Assembly (NCBI RefSeq): GCF_002724055.1
Contig: NZ_BDQY01000003.1
Span: 124,001-188,000, forward strand
Source of the DNA: Tepidibacter mesophilus
GTDB lineage: Bacteria; Bacillota; Clostridia; Peptostreptococcales; Peptostreptococcaceae
Length of the DNA stretch: 64,000 bases
Direction of reading: 5' to 3'
Notes under the pieces: model-generated
Databases searched by the model: none
Told to the model about the DNA's origin: nothing
What the model saw: the letters and a program-made list of their open reading frames with translations, nothing else
Part shown: positions 9,609 to 18,649 of the stretch, in pieces
How the letters are laid out: every line of letters begins with the position of its first letter
How positions within the stretch are numbered: the stretch's first letter is position 1
Position numbers and translations under genes: made by a program

Positions 9609-11750
9609 ATGGAAGAGAAGATATTAACTGTCTGTCCATACTGTGGCGGAGGGTGTCAATTATATTTGGTGGTTAAAGACGGAAAAATCGTAAGAGCTGA
9701 AGCTGCCGATGGAAGAACTAATGAAAAAAATCTATGTCTTAAAGGATATTATGGATGGGATTTTTTAAATGATCCACAGATTCTAACGTCAAGGCTTAAG
9801 CATCCTATGATAAGAAAAAGTGGAGAATTAAAAGAGGTATCATGGGAAGAAGCTATAGATTTTGTAGCTACTAAACTGAAAGAGATAAAAAGTAAATACG
9901 GCCCAGACTCTATAATGGGAACAGGATCTGCAAGAGGACCTGGAAATGAAGCTAATTACATAATGCAAAAATTTATGAGAGCTGTAATTGGAACTAATAA
10001 TATAGATCACTGTGCTAGGGTTTGACATGCACCATCAGTAGCCGGTCTGGCCTACTCATTAGGGAATGGAGCAATGTCAAATGGTATACCTGAAATAGAA
10101 AATACGGATTTATTATTTGTATTTGGATATAATGCAGCGGATTCTCACCCTATTGTGGCAAGAAGAATAATAAAAGCAAAAGATAAGGGTGCAAAAATTA
10201 TAGTTACAGACCCGAGACTTACAGAAACTGGAAGGATATCGGATTTATGGTTGCCTATAAAGGGTGGAACTAATATGGCATTAGTTAATGCTTTTGCAAA
10301 CGTATTAATCAATGAGAATCTTTATGATAAAGATTATGTTCAAAAATATACTGAGGGATTTGAAGATTATAAGAATATGGTATCTAAGTATACACCTGAA
10401 TATGCGGAGAAGATTACAGGGGTACCAGCTGATGATATAAGAAAGTCTATGAGAGAATATGCAAAGGCTAAAAATGCTATGATACTTTATGGAATGGGAG
10501 TATGTCAATTTTCTCAAGCTGTTGATGTTGTTAAGGGACTTGCATCGCTGGCTCTTTTAACAGGTAACTTTGGAAGAGAATCAGTTGGAATAGGACCTGT
10601 TCGTGGTCAAAACAATGTACAAGGTACTTGTGATATGGGAGTACTTCCAAATGTATATCCAGGATATCAAAATGTTACAGATGATAAAATAAGGGCTAAA
10701 TTTGAGAATGCATGGGGAGTTAAGCTTCCAAGCGAGCCTGGTTATAAATTAACTGAAATTCCTCATCTGACATTACATGAAAAAAAGATAAAAGCTTATT
10801 ATATATTTGGAGAAGATCCTGTTCAAAGTGATCCAAATGCAGCAGAGGTAAGAGAAACTCTAGATAATATAGATCTTGTTATAGTTCAAGATATATTTAT
10901 GAATAAAACCGCTCTTCATGCAGATGTTGTACTTCCAGCTACTTCTTGGGGAGAACATGAAGGAGTTTATTCGTCAGCTGATAGGGGATTTCAAATAATG
11001 AGAAAAGCAGTAGAGGCAAAGGGGGATGTGGAGCCTGACTGGAAAATCATATGCGAGATAGCTACAGCAATGGGATATTCTATGAAATACAACAATACAG
11101 AGGAAATTTGGGATGAGATGAGAAGTTTATGTCCTGATTTTGCAGGAGCAAGTTATGAACGTATAAAAGAATTAGGAAGTATACAATGGCCATGTACTAG
11201 TGAAGATCATGATGGAACACCTTATTTATATGAGGGAAATAAGTTTTCAACCCCTAATGAAAAAGGTAAATTATTTGCATGTGATTGGAGACCTCCTATG
11301 GAAATTCCAGATGAAGAATACCCACTTAGTCTTTCGACTGTAAGAGAGGTAGGTCATTATTCAGTTAGAACTATGACTGGTAACTGTAAAGCATTAAGTA
11401 CACTTGCAGATGAACCGGGATATATACAAATGAGTGTTGAAGATGCTAATAAACTTTGTATAGAACATGAAGAATTCGTGAGAGTTACTTCAAGAAGAGG
11501 AAGCGTAATAACAAAAGCTTACGTTACGGATAGGGTAAAACAGGGGTCAACTTTTATGACTTATCAATGGTGGATAGGATCTTGTAATGAATTGACTAGT
11601 GACCATGTCGATCCTATTACAAAAACTCCTGAGTATAAATATTGTGCTATTAAAGTAGATAAAATAGATGATCAAGATGGCGCCAATCAATATGTAAAAG
11701 ATGAATATGAAAATATTAGAAGAAAAATGAATGTGAAGAAGTGTAAATAA
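9609..11750 (+). CDS. fdhF: Selenocysteine-containing formate dehydrogenase H
   Basis: One gene of 713 residues read through the in-frame UGA at 10023-10025, which encodes Sec at residue 139 in the context CARV-U-HAPSVAGL, matching Sec140 of the E. coli enzyme. The N-terminal [4Fe-4S] ligands are CPYCGGGC plus a later CLKG Cys. The rest is a molybdopterin bis-MGD oxidoreductase with a C-terminal Moco-binding domain (YPLSLSTVREVGHY). It oxidises formate or reduces CO2 in the cytosol and should pass electrons to the polyferredoxins downstream. The GGGAG site at 9592 fits either TTG 9606 or ATG 9609. Its neighbours mobB and fdhD make and sulfurate the cofactor. Confidence 0.93.
10037..10056 (+). 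promoter_or_regulatory. Bacterial SECIS hairpin for UGA recoding
   Basis: A short stem (AGTAG with CTACT, then CC with GG) closes a GGTCT loop starting 11 bases after the UGA. The GGUCU apical loop is the SelB-binding feature known from E. coli fdhF, and the spacing also fits. selA, selB and selC are not in this window. Confidence 0.7.
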
Positions 11751-11756
11751 ATATTT

Positions 11757-11801
11757 AAAGGCATATATTAGTTTGTTATAAGGCTAATATTATGCCTTTT
11801 A
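11757..11801 (+). terminator. Terminator-like hairpin after fdhF
   Basis: AAAGGCATA and TATTAG pair with CTAATA and TATGCCTTTT around a short loop, ending in a T-run. The genes downstream may therefore need read-through or their own promoter in the 165 bases before mobB. Confidence 0.6.
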
Positions 11802-11965
11802 TATGTAGAAAAATTGTATTATTTTAAAAGAATTTAATCGATAATAGAGTTTTTGGTATAGACAAAGAGTTAAAAAGAGGAAAAATCTGAAACTCTAACG
11901 AATACTCACTTAATACTTTTATTAAGAGATGTTTTAACTAATTAATAAAAATAGGGGGGGTATAA

Positions 11966-12481
11966 GTGGAAAAATCATCTATAGTTGTTTCGATAGTATC
12001 AACTAAGTCGAATACAGGAAAGACAACACTTATAGAAAATTTGATAAGCGTTTTAAAAGAAAGAGGATATAGTGTAGGTGCTCTAAAGCATGATGCTCAC
12101 AAATTTGATATAGATAAAAAAGGCAAAGATTCATATCGTTTTTCTAAGGCTGGAGCTGATAATGTAGTTATAGCATCGTCTGAAAAAATGGCTATGATTA
12201 AGATTTTAAATGAAGAACCGAGGATAGAGGATATGCTCAAATTATTTGAACAAGATATTGTAATAATGGAAGGATTTAAGAATAATAAATATCCTAAGAT
12301 AGAAGTACATAGAAAAGGAGTAGATGATAATCTACTGTGCAATGATCCTTTTTATGATATGAGCACATTTTTAGCAGTTGCAAGTGATGAGAAATTAGAT
12401 TTAGATATCGATATTTTAGATTTAAATAATGTGGCTGGCATATGTGATTATATAGAAAAAAATATCATAAAAAGAGGTTGA
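11966..12481 (+). CDS. mobB: Molybdopterin-guanine dinucleotide biosynthesis adaptor MobB
   Basis: A 171-residue P-loop protein. The nucleotide site is STKSNTGKTTL near residue 14, followed by VGALKHDAHKFDID and GKDSYRFSKAGAD, the pattern of the MobB family, and EGFKNNKYPKIEVHR further on. MobB assists MobA in adding GMP to molybdopterin, giving the bis-MGD cofactor that FdhF needs. The start is GTG 11966 behind a run of seven G. The fdhD gene follows after 4 bases, so they are co-transcribed. Confidence 0.85.
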   Translation: MEKSSIVVSIVSTKSNTGKTTLIENLISVLKERGYSVGALKHDAHKFDIDKKGKDSYRFSKAGADNVVIASSEKMAMIKILNEEPRIEDMLKLFEQDIVIMEGFKNNKYPKIEVHRKGVDDNLLCNDPFYDMSTFLAVASDEKLDLDIDILDLNNVAGICDYIEKNIIKRG

Positions 12482-12485
12482 TATT

Positions 12486-13289
12486 ATGTATAAAACTATA
12501 AAGTGTAGTGCTATAAAAATTGAAGAAAATAAAGAAATTCTTTGTGAAGAGGAGTTAGTTTGTGAATACCCACTCAATATTTATGTTAATCAAAGAAAGA
12601 TGGCTACACTTCTTTGTACTCCTGATAAACTTGAAGAATTGGCAGTGGGATTTTTAAGAACGGAACAAATCGTAAATAAAAAAGAGGATATACAGTCTAT
12701 TGAACTTGATAAAGCCAAAGGATGCATAAAAATACAACTTGAAAATGATATATATATTAAAAATTTTCAATCGAAGAAATTAAATATACAAAATAATGAT
12801 AACGAATGTATTTATAGTTTTCTAGATTCAATAGATTGTGAAATAGTAAATAGTGATATTAAGTTAAAACAAAATAAAGTATATGAATTTATGAAAAAAA
12901 ATCTAACATATTCAGATATATTTAAAAAAACGGGTGGAGTTCATAGTGTAGCTCTTTGCGATAAAGAAGATGTACTTATTATAAATGAGGATGTGGCACG
13001 ACATAACGCCATGGATAAGGTGATTGGAGAAGCTTTTTTAAAGGGTGTATATTTAAAAGATAAAATAATAGTGTTGAGCGGAAGAGTGTCTCTTGAAATG
13101 ATTTTAAAATCTGCTAAGATGCAAATACCAATTATAATATCAAAGTCAGCACCTACTAATTTATCTGTAGAACTTGCTAAAAAATTGGGAATTACATTAG
13201 TTGGATTTGTAAGAGGTAAAAAGATGAATATATATGCAAATAAATGTAGAATACAACAATTAGAAAAAGGTGAGATAAATGAAAAATAA
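12486..13289 (+). CDS. fdhD: Formate dehydrogenase sulfurtransferase FdhD
   Basis: 267 residues of the FdhD/NarQ family. Recognisable blocks are EYPLNIYVN near residue 27, LAVGFLRTEQIV near 55, KKTGGVHSVAL, DVARHNAMDKVIGEA and the C-terminal LVGFVRGKKMNIY. FdhD passes sulfur from a cysteine desulfurase to the Mo cofactor, a step needed for active FDH. I do not see the CxxC pair described in the E. coli protein in this region; only isolated cysteines are present. The 3' end overlaps the next gene by 11 bases. Confidence 0.88.
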   Translation: MYKTIKCSAIKIEENKEILCEEELVCEYPLNIYVNQRKMATLLCTPDKLEELAVGFLRTEQIVNKKEDIQSIELDKAKGCIKIQLENDIYIKNFQSKKLNIQNNDNECIYSFLDSIDCEIVNSDIKLKQNKVYEFMKKNLTYSDIFKKTGGVHSVALCDKEDVLIINEDVARHNAMDKVIGEAFLKGVYLKDKIIVLSGRVSLEMILKSAKMQIPIIISKSAPTNLSVELAKKLGITLVGFVRGKKMNIYANKCRIQQLEKGEINEK

Positions 13290-13869
13290 CCTAAACCCAT
13301 TCGTAGTAGCAGATTTAAATAAGTGCATAGGTTGTAAAGCATGTGAGCTTGCTTGTTTTGCAGTTCATAATAAAAATAATAATGTTGGATATACTGTTGG
13401 AACAGTTATGACACCTGTAATTCCTAGATTATATCTTGTAAAAACACCTTCAGTTACTATGCCTATACAGTGCAGACAGTGTGAAGATGCCCCTTGTGCT
13501 AAGAGTTGCTCGGTTGGTGCTATAAGTCAAAAAGATAATACTATAATAGTTGATGAGAAAAAATGTATAGGATGTAAAAACTGTCTTATGGCATGTCCGT
13601 TTGGGGCAATAGATTTGTTACCTCAGTACGATAATGGAGAAGAAGTAATTCAACTTAATTTAAAGGAAGAATCATATGATGGATTAGAAAAAGTAGTGAA
13701 GTTTACTGCTTATAAATGTGATTTATGTATAGAGAATGACAAAAAAGCATGTATAAATGCTTGTCCTAATAACGCTTTAAGGGTAGTAAAACCTCTAGAT
13801 GACAAAAAATATAAAAATAAAATGGCTGCGCAAGCTCTCGTAAATGCCACAAAAAATTACATTAAGTGA
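13279..13869 (+). CDS. Polyferredoxin electron-transfer subunit, HycB/HydN type (first copy)
   Basis: 196 residues with four [4Fe-4S] cysteine groups: CIGCKACELAC, CRQCEDAPCAKSC, CIGCKNCLMACPFGAI and CDLCIENDKKACINAC. This is the layout of HycB/HydN/DmsB-like subunits that wire a molybdenum oxidoreductase to a partner. Here it should link FdhF to the hydrogenase encoded next. It starts inside the end of fdhD and is followed after 10 bases by hydA. The protein is soluble, with no membrane segment, so the complex is expected to be cytosolic. Confidence 0.87.
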   Translation: MKNNLNPFVVADLNKCIGCKACELACFAVHNKNNNVGYTVGTVMTPVIPRLYLVKTPSVTMPIQCRQCEDAPCAKSCSVGAISQKDNTIIVDEKKCIGCKNCLMACPFGAIDLLPQYDNGEEVIQLNLKEESYDGLEKVVKFTAYKCDLCIENDKKACINACPNNALRVVKPLDDKKYKNKMAAQALVNATKNYIK

Positions 13870-13879
13870 GGTTGAAAAT

Positions 13880-15253
13880 ATGTCTATAATCAATATCGAT
13901 AAAGAATTATGTACAGGATGTAGACGATGTGCAAGTGTATGTCCTGTTGGAGCTATAAAGGGGAAACAAGGAGAAGTTCAAAACATAGATAATCACAAGT
14001 GTGTTATTTGTGGACAATGCGTCCAAATTTGTAGTTCTTATGCATCACAATTTGATACTAAAATAACTTCTATAGATATGAAACTAAAAGAAAGAGGAAT
14101 GCTTGAAGGTACAAAGGAACCTTTATTTGCAGCTTATAATATGGGAAAAGTAGATTTGTTAAAGACTTACTTATCTGATAATGCTAAATTTAAGATTGTT
14201 CAATGTGCACCAGCGGTCAGGGTTGCATTGGCTGAAGAGTTTTGTATGGAACTTGGAGAATTGACTCCTGGAAAAATGGCAGCATCTCTTAAAAAATTGA
14301 ATTTTGATAGAGTTTATGACACTAATTTTGCAGCAGATTTAACTATAATGGAAGAGGGAAGTGAACTTATAAAAAGGGTTAGTGAAGGAAAAAACTTACC
14401 TATGTTTACTTCTTGTTGTCCTGCTTGGGTTAAATTTGCTGAGACTGAGTATCCAGAAATTTTGAAGCACTTATCAAGCTGCAAATCCCCACAACAAATG
14501 GCTGGAACTATATTCAAAACTTATGGGGCTAAGGTAGACAATGTAGATCCAAGCAATATATTAAGTGTTGCAGTTATGCCATGTACTTGTAAGCAGTTTG
14601 AATGTGATAGAGAAGAGATGGCTGATAGTGGATATAAGGATGTCGATATAGTTATAACAACTAGGGAACTAGCTTATTTAATAAAAGATATGGAGATTGA
14701 TTTTGTAAATATAAAAGATGAAGAATTTGATAAGCCTTTAGGAGAGTATACTGGAGCTGGAACTATATTTGGATCAACTGGTGGAGTTATGGAGGCAGCA
14801 CTTAGAACTGGATATGAGCTTATAACTAAAGAAAGTGTACCTAATATAGATATGAAATTCGTAAGAGGCGAACAAGGCTTAAGAAAATCTACTATTGAAA
14901 TTGGAGACTTAACTTTAAATATTGCAGTAGTCTCTGGTCTTGAAAATGTAGTACCTATAATTGAAAGTATAAAGCAAGGAAACTGTGATTTTCACTTTAT
15001 AGAAGTTATGACATGTCCTGAAGGATGTGTAAGTGGTGGAGGTCAACCAAAATTATTATTAGAGGAGTATAGACATACTGCATATAAAAATAGAAAAGAA
15101 TCTATATACAATCATGATTCAGATATGAAAATTAGAAAATCTCATGAAAATCCAGCTATAAAGAAATTATATAAGGAGTTTTTAAAAGAGCCACTTGGAC
15201 ATAAATCTCATAATTTATTACATACAAGCTATGTATCTAGAAAGAAGGTTTAA
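13880..15253 (+). CDS. hydA: [FeFe]-hydrogenase, short form with two ferredoxin clusters
   Basis: 457 residues. The N-terminus has two [4Fe-4S] sites (CTGCRRCASVCPVGAI and CVICGQCVQIC). The H-cluster motifs follow in order: TSCCPAW near residue 177, MPCTCKQFE near 233, and EVMTCPEGCVSGGGQP near 375. It reversibly oxidises H2. The ATG at 13880 behind GTGAGGTTG is chosen; an upstream in-frame start lies inside the previous gene. It is flanked on both sides by HydN-type polyferredoxins, as in hydrogen-dependent CO2 reductase operons, so it probably couples H2 to formate. The maturases HydE, HydF and HydG are not in the window. Confidence 0.93.
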   Translation: MSIINIDKELCTGCRRCASVCPVGAIKGKQGEVQNIDNHKCVICGQCVQICSSYASQFDTKITSIDMKLKERGMLEGTKEPLFAAYNMGKVDLLKTYLSDNAKFKIVQCAPAVRVALAEEFCMELGELTPGKMAASLKKLNFDRVYDTNFAADLTIMEEGSELIKRVSEGKNLPMFTSCCPAWVKFAETEYPEILKHLSSCKSPQQMAGTIFKTYGAKVDNVDPSNILSVAVMPCTCKQFECDREEMADSGYKDVDIVITTRELAYLIKDMEIDFVNIKDEEFDKPLGEYTGAGTIFGSTGGVMEAALRTGYELITKESVPNIDMKFVRGEQGLRKSTIEIGDLTLNIAVVSGLENVVPIIESIKQGNCDFHFIEVMTCPEGCVSGGGQPKLLLEEYRHTAYKNRKESIYNHDSDMKIRKSHENPAIKKLYKEFLKEPLGHKSHNLLHTSYVSRKKV

Positions 15254-15255
15254 GT

Positions 15256-15813
15256 ATGAATACTTTTGTAATAGCAGATCCAGATAAATGTATAGGATGT
15301 AGAACTTGTGAAATAGCATGCGTTGTAGCTCACTGTGAACAAAATATATTCACACAAGAAAGCAATCATATAGAGTTTAATCCTAAATTAAGTGTTGTGA
15401 AAACATTAGAAGTAAGTGCACCTATACAGTGTAGACAATGCGAGGATGCTCCTTGTGCTAATGTATGCCCAAATGGATCTATTGTAAGTAAAGATGGAGT
15501 AATATACGTGAATAAATCAACTTGTATAGGATGTAAAACTTGCATTGTAGCTTGTCCTTTTGGAGCTATTGAATTAGTAAGTGAATACAAAGATGGAGCG
15601 GTTGTAAAGCAAGAAAATTTAAAAAGTATAGATAGTAATAAGTGTTATTTTAAGGATCGTATGATAGCGAACAAATGTGACCTTTGTATAGATTCAAAAG
15701 GTGGACCAGCATGTGTAAAAGCATGTCCGACAGATGCTTTTAAGATAGTAAAAGGAACGGATTTAGATGAAACTATAAAGAATAAGAGAAAACAAAGTGT
15801 GGCGTTTTTTTAA
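15256..15813 (+). CDS. Polyferredoxin electron-transfer subunit, HycB/HydN type (second copy)
   Basis: 185 residues, paralogous to the subunit encoded before hydA: CIGCRTCEIAC, CRQCEDAPCANVC, CIGCKTCIVACPFGAIE and CDLCIDSKGGPACVKAC. It follows hydA after 2 bases. Two such subunits around one hydrogenase and one FdhF match the HycB2/HycB3 arrangement of the Acetobacterium hydrogen-dependent CO2 reductase, where the small FeS proteins polymerise into electron-conducting filaments. Whether filaments form here is inference. The C-terminal helix with several Lys residues (ETIKNKRKQ) extends past the last cluster. Confidence 0.87.
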   Translation: MNTFVIADPDKCIGCRTCEIACVVAHCEQNIFTQESNHIEFNPKLSVVKTLEVSAPIQCRQCEDAPCANVCPNGSIVSKDGVIYVNKSTCIGCKTCIVACPFGAIELVSEYKDGAVVKQENLKSIDSNKCYFKDRMIANKCDLCIDSKGGPACVKACPTDAFKIVKGTDLDETIKNKRKQSVAFF

Positions 15814-15829
15814 AACTATAAAATAAATA

Positions 15830-15858
15830 TTGCATTTTCTATTATAATGCCATAATAT
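15830..15858 (+). promoter_or_regulatory. Promoter of the cysS leader transcript
   Basis: TTGCAT at 15830 and TAATAT at 15853 are separated by 17 bases, placing the RNA start about 25 bases before the leader peptide. An alternative -10, TATAAT, lies at 15843-15848 but has a poorer -35. Confidence 0.5.
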
Positions 15859-15890
15859 AGAATAAATAACTATAAAAGGAGGATATTAAA

Positions 15891-15965
15891 ATGATGTATT
15901 GTTGCTGTTGTTGTTTAAAAAAGATAACAAAATTTAAAATAACAGCAGACCTGTGTCTATTTTAA
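15891..15965 (+). CDS. Poly-cysteine leader peptide of cysS
   Basis: A 24-codon frame preceded by AAAAGGAGGATATTAAA, one of the best ribosome sites in the window. It begins Met-Met-Tyr and then has five consecutive Cys codons (TGT TGC TGT TGT TGT at codons 4-8), a sixth Cys at codon 22, and stops at TAA 15963. It lies 138 bases before cysS. Such a run of the cognate codon is the hallmark of ribosome-mediated attenuation: scarcity of charged tRNA-Cys stalls the ribosome on codons 4-8. The peptide itself probably has no function. Confidence 0.75.
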   Translation: MMYCCCCCLKKITKFKITADLCLF

Positions 15966-16075
15966 TATTTTATAGTTTAGGATACTTATATTGAATTTTA
16001 TTAAAAACAAACTACAGGTTAGTTTATAGTTTTTCTTTATATTAAGATAAGCTATGACTTTTCTGTAGTTTTTTT
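15949..16075 (+). promoter_or_regulatory. Attenuator with alternative hairpins upstream of cysS
   Basis: A pivot segment AAACTACAGGT (16009-16019) can pair in two ways. Downstream, AAACTACAG pairs perfectly with CTGTAGTTT (16063-16071), followed by a T-run, forming a terminator. Upstream, its AAACTA pairs with TAGTTT (15973-15978) and its ACAGGT with ACCTGT (15949-15954), which is inside the leader frame. A ribosome finishing the leader would cover ACCTGT and favour termination, while one stalled on the Cys codons would leave it free and favour read-through. No T-box or specifier sequence is visible. Confidence 0.65.
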
Positions 16076-16103
16076 GTATAAAAAAACAGAAGGGGGTAAT
16101 AAA

Positions 16104-17522
16104 ATGAGCCTAAAAATTTATAACACATTAACAAAATCACAGGAAAAGTTTATACCAATAGAAAACGGAAAAGTGAAAATGTATACTTGTGGTCCAACTG
16201 TATATAATTTTGCTCATATTGGAAATTTAAGAACTTATATCTTCGAAGATATATTAAAAAGAGTTCTCGAATATGGAGGTTATGAAGTTAAACATATAAT
16301 GAATATAACGGATGTAGGACATTTACAGTCTGATGCAGATGATGGTGAGGATAAAATGAGAATGGGAGCTAAAAGAGAACATAAAAGTGTATTAGAGATA
16401 GCTAGATTTTATGAAGATGCATTTATTAAGGATTTGGAAAAACTAAATATAAAGCTTCCAACAGCAGTACCAAGAGCGACAGAACATATTGAAGATATTA
16501 TAAATTTAATAAAAACTTTAGAAGAAAAGGGATATACTTATACAGCTAATAAAAATGTATATTTTTCAATAGATATGTTTGAAAATTATTATAAACTAGC
16601 AAATTTAACTCCCGAAGAACTTCAAGCAGGTAGTAGAGTAGATGTAGATCGCTTTAAAAGAAATCCACTAGATTTTGTACTGTGGTTTGGAAATTCTAAA
16701 TATGAAAATCATATATTACAATGGGATTCTCCTTGGGGAGTAGGATTTCCAGGATGGCATATAGAATGTTCAGCTATGGCTATAAAGTATTTAGGAGAAT
16801 ATGTGGATATTCATTGTGGTGGGGTAGATCATATACCAGTGCATCATACTAATGAAATAGCTCAATCAGAAGCTGCACTTGGTCATAAATGGGTAAATTA
16901 CTGGATGCATGGTGAATTTTTAATATTAGATAATGGAAAAATGTCTAAATCAAAGGGCGAATTTTTAACTTTAGATAAGTTAATAGAAGAAGGTTTTGAT
17001 CCATTAGTATATAGATATTATGTACTTCAATCTAAGTATAGGAAACCTTTAACATTTAGTTACGAAAGATTAGAAGAATCAAAAAAATCTTTAACAGCGT
17101 TAAGAAACAAAATAAGTTTTATAATTGAAAATATAGATGAATTCACAATAAAAGATAAATACAAAATTAAAAAATATAAAGATGAGTTTAATAAATATAT
17201 AAATGATGATTTGAACTTGGCTAATGGATTTACTGTATTATTCGATGTGATAAAAGATGATGCATTAAATAACTTAGAAAAAAAGATCTTAATAGAAGAT
17301 TTTGATAAAATATTTGGATTAGATTTTATCAAAATTGATATAGAAAATAAAAATATAAACGAAGAAAAAGTAAATTTGGTAGAAAAACTTTTAAAAGAAA
17401 GAGAAGAATCTAGAAAAAATAAAGACTGGGAAAAATCAGATAATATAAGAAAGCTCTTATTAGAAATGGATATAGAAATTTTAGATACTAGACAGGGGGT
17501 TAAGTGGAAGATTAAGGAATGA
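16104..17522 (+). CDS. cysS: Cysteinyl-tRNA synthetase
   Basis: 472 residues, class I synthetase that charges tRNA-Cys. Seen in order: the zinc and activation site MYTCGPTVYNFAHIGNLR (containing the HIGN signature), the second zinc ligands in GWHIECSAMA and GGVDHIPVHHTNEIAQSEA, and the KMSKS loop (GKMSKSKGEF) near residue 277. The C-terminal DALR helical bundle is complete. The ATG at 16104 lies behind AGGGGG. Expression is probably set by the poly-Cys leader and attenuator just upstream, and a bidirectional terminator follows the stop. Confidence 0.96.
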   Translation: MSLKIYNTLTKSQEKFIPIENGKVKMYTCGPTVYNFAHIGNLRTYIFEDILKRVLEYGGYEVKHIMNITDVGHLQSDADDGEDKMRMGAKREHKSVLEIARFYEDAFIKDLEKLNIKLPTAVPRATEHIEDIINLIKTLEEKGYTYTANKNVYFSIDMFENYYKLANLTPEELQAGSRVDVDRFKRNPLDFVLWFGNSKYENHILQWDSPWGVGFPGWHIECSAMAIKYLGEYVDIHCGGVDHIPVHHTNEIAQSEAALGHKWVNYWMHGEFLILDNGKMSKSKGEFLTLDKLIEEGFDPLVYRYYVLQSKYRKPLTFSYERLEESKKSLTALRNKISFIIENIDEFTIKDKYKIKKYKDEFNKYINDDLNLANGFTVLFDVIKDDALNNLEKKILIEDFDKIFGLDFIKIDIENKNINEEKVNLVEKLLKEREESRKNKDWEKSDNIRKLLLEMDIEILDTRQGVKWKIKE

Positions 17523-17536
17523 TCAATTCTAGATAT

Positions 17537-17572
17537 AAAAAATAGAGAATAAAATTTTATTCTCTATTTTTT
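17537..17572. terminator. Bidirectional terminator between cysS and the converging FNT gene
   Basis: AAAAAATAGAGAATAAAA pairs perfectly with its complement, with A- and T-runs on both sides, serving cysS and the gene on the other strand. Confidence 0.85.
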
Positions 17573-17582
17573 ATATAAATAC

Positions 17583-18446
17583 CTATATAGAGGATTTTTG
17601 TGTTTTATTATTTTTTCTTACATATATAAACCAATATACAAATCCTACAAAGATAGCTCCTCCAATTATGTTTCCTAAAGTTACTGGAAATAGGTTGTTT
17701 ATTATGAAACTTTTCCAGTTAAGAGCATTTAATGCTTCATCTGATAGATGAGAAGCCTCAGCATAGTGAGGGTTTGATTTTGCAAGTATTCCAGCTGGTA
17801 TATAGTACATATTAGCTATACTATGTTCAAATCCTGAAGTTATAAATAACCATATAGGAAAAAATATTCCTAATATTTTACCTGTTATATCTTTAGCAGA
17901 ATATGCAAGCCAAACTGCAATACATACAAGCCAATTACACATAATTCCTAAGAATAATGCATTTGTAAAAGATAAAGACACCTTATAAGAGGCTATTTTT
18001 ATAGTCGTACCAGCTAACATATTACCGCCCATATGAAGCTGTCCTGATTTAACTATCATATATGCAATTAAAAGCGATCCGACAAAATTCCCTAAATAAA
18101 CTAAAGTCCAATTTATGAACATATCTTTTAATTTTACTTTCTTTTCAAGAACTGCCATTATTATAAGTGTATTACCTGTAAAAAGATCAGCCCCTGCTAT
18201 AAGTACCATCATAAGACCAGTTCCGAATAAGGCACCTGCCATGGCTTTTCCAAGCCCATAAGTTTCAGGCTTTGACCAAAGTCCATAAGCTGAAGCGTTA
18301 GATCCTTGAGCAGCAAATGCTATAAATACTCCTGCTAATATACCTAATAAAAATTGAATACAGTATTTTTTGTTTACTTTTTTTATTCCTGTATCAACAG
18401 TATAAGATGCTATTTCATCAGATGTTAGATAATTTTTATCACTCAT
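17583..18446 (-). CDS. Formate/nitrite transporter family channel (FocA-like)
   Basis: A 287-residue pentameric channel protein with six hydrophobic helices. Family signatures are GILAGVFIAFAA near residue 35, AGADLFTGNTLI near 85, NWTLVYLGNFVGS near 110, and GFEHSIANMYYIP near 205 with its pore His. It moves formate or a similar small anion (nitrite, hydrosulfide) across the membrane. Being close to the formate dehydrogenase operon, formate is the best guess. It has its own promoter and faces away from a second FNT gene 200 bases off. Confidence 0.87.
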   Translation of the reverse strand: MSDKNYLTSDEIASYTVDTGIKKVNKKYCIQFLLGILAGVFIAFAAQGSNASAYGLWSKPETYGLGKAMAGALFGTGLMMVLIAGADLFTGNTLIIMAVLEKKVKLKDMFINWTLVYLGNFVGSLLIAYMIVKSGQLHMGGNMLAGTTIKIASYKVSLSFTNALFLGIMCNWLVCIAVWLAYSAKDITGKILGIFFPIWLFITSGFEHSIANMYYIPAGILAKSNPHYAEASHLSDEALNALNWKSFIINNLFPVTLGNIIGGAIFVGFVYWFIYVRKNNKTQKSSI

Positions 18447-18492
18447 AAAAAACTCCTTTCAAACTATATTTAAAATAAAAACCACTTTATAA

Positions 18493-18520
18493 ATTATACC
18501 ATCTTGCATACAAAAAACAA
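18493..18520 (-). promoter_or_regulatory. Promoter of the minus-strand FNT gene
   Basis: On the minus strand TTGTTT (complement of 18515-18520), a 16-base spacer and TATAAT (complement of 18493-18498) lie about 45 bases before the start. Confidence 0.5.
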
Positions 18521-18649
18521 TACCTGAAAAAACTGTAAGAAAAAAGATATGAATCAGAAAATTGATAAAAATTAAACAAATGTGTTGTAAGAAAATGGTA
18601 AAAGGTATAAAATATATATAAAGCTATAATAATTTTCAGGAGGGGTTTT

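Noticed and set aside
10023-10025. Stop codon splitting fdhF into two genes
   Set aside because: The flanking residues and the hairpin show a selenocysteine codon, and the reading frame is the same on both sides.
15966-16103. T-box riboswitch before cysS
   Set aside because: No AGGGTGG-type T-box sequence or specifier loop is visible; the poly-Cys leader explains the hairpins better.
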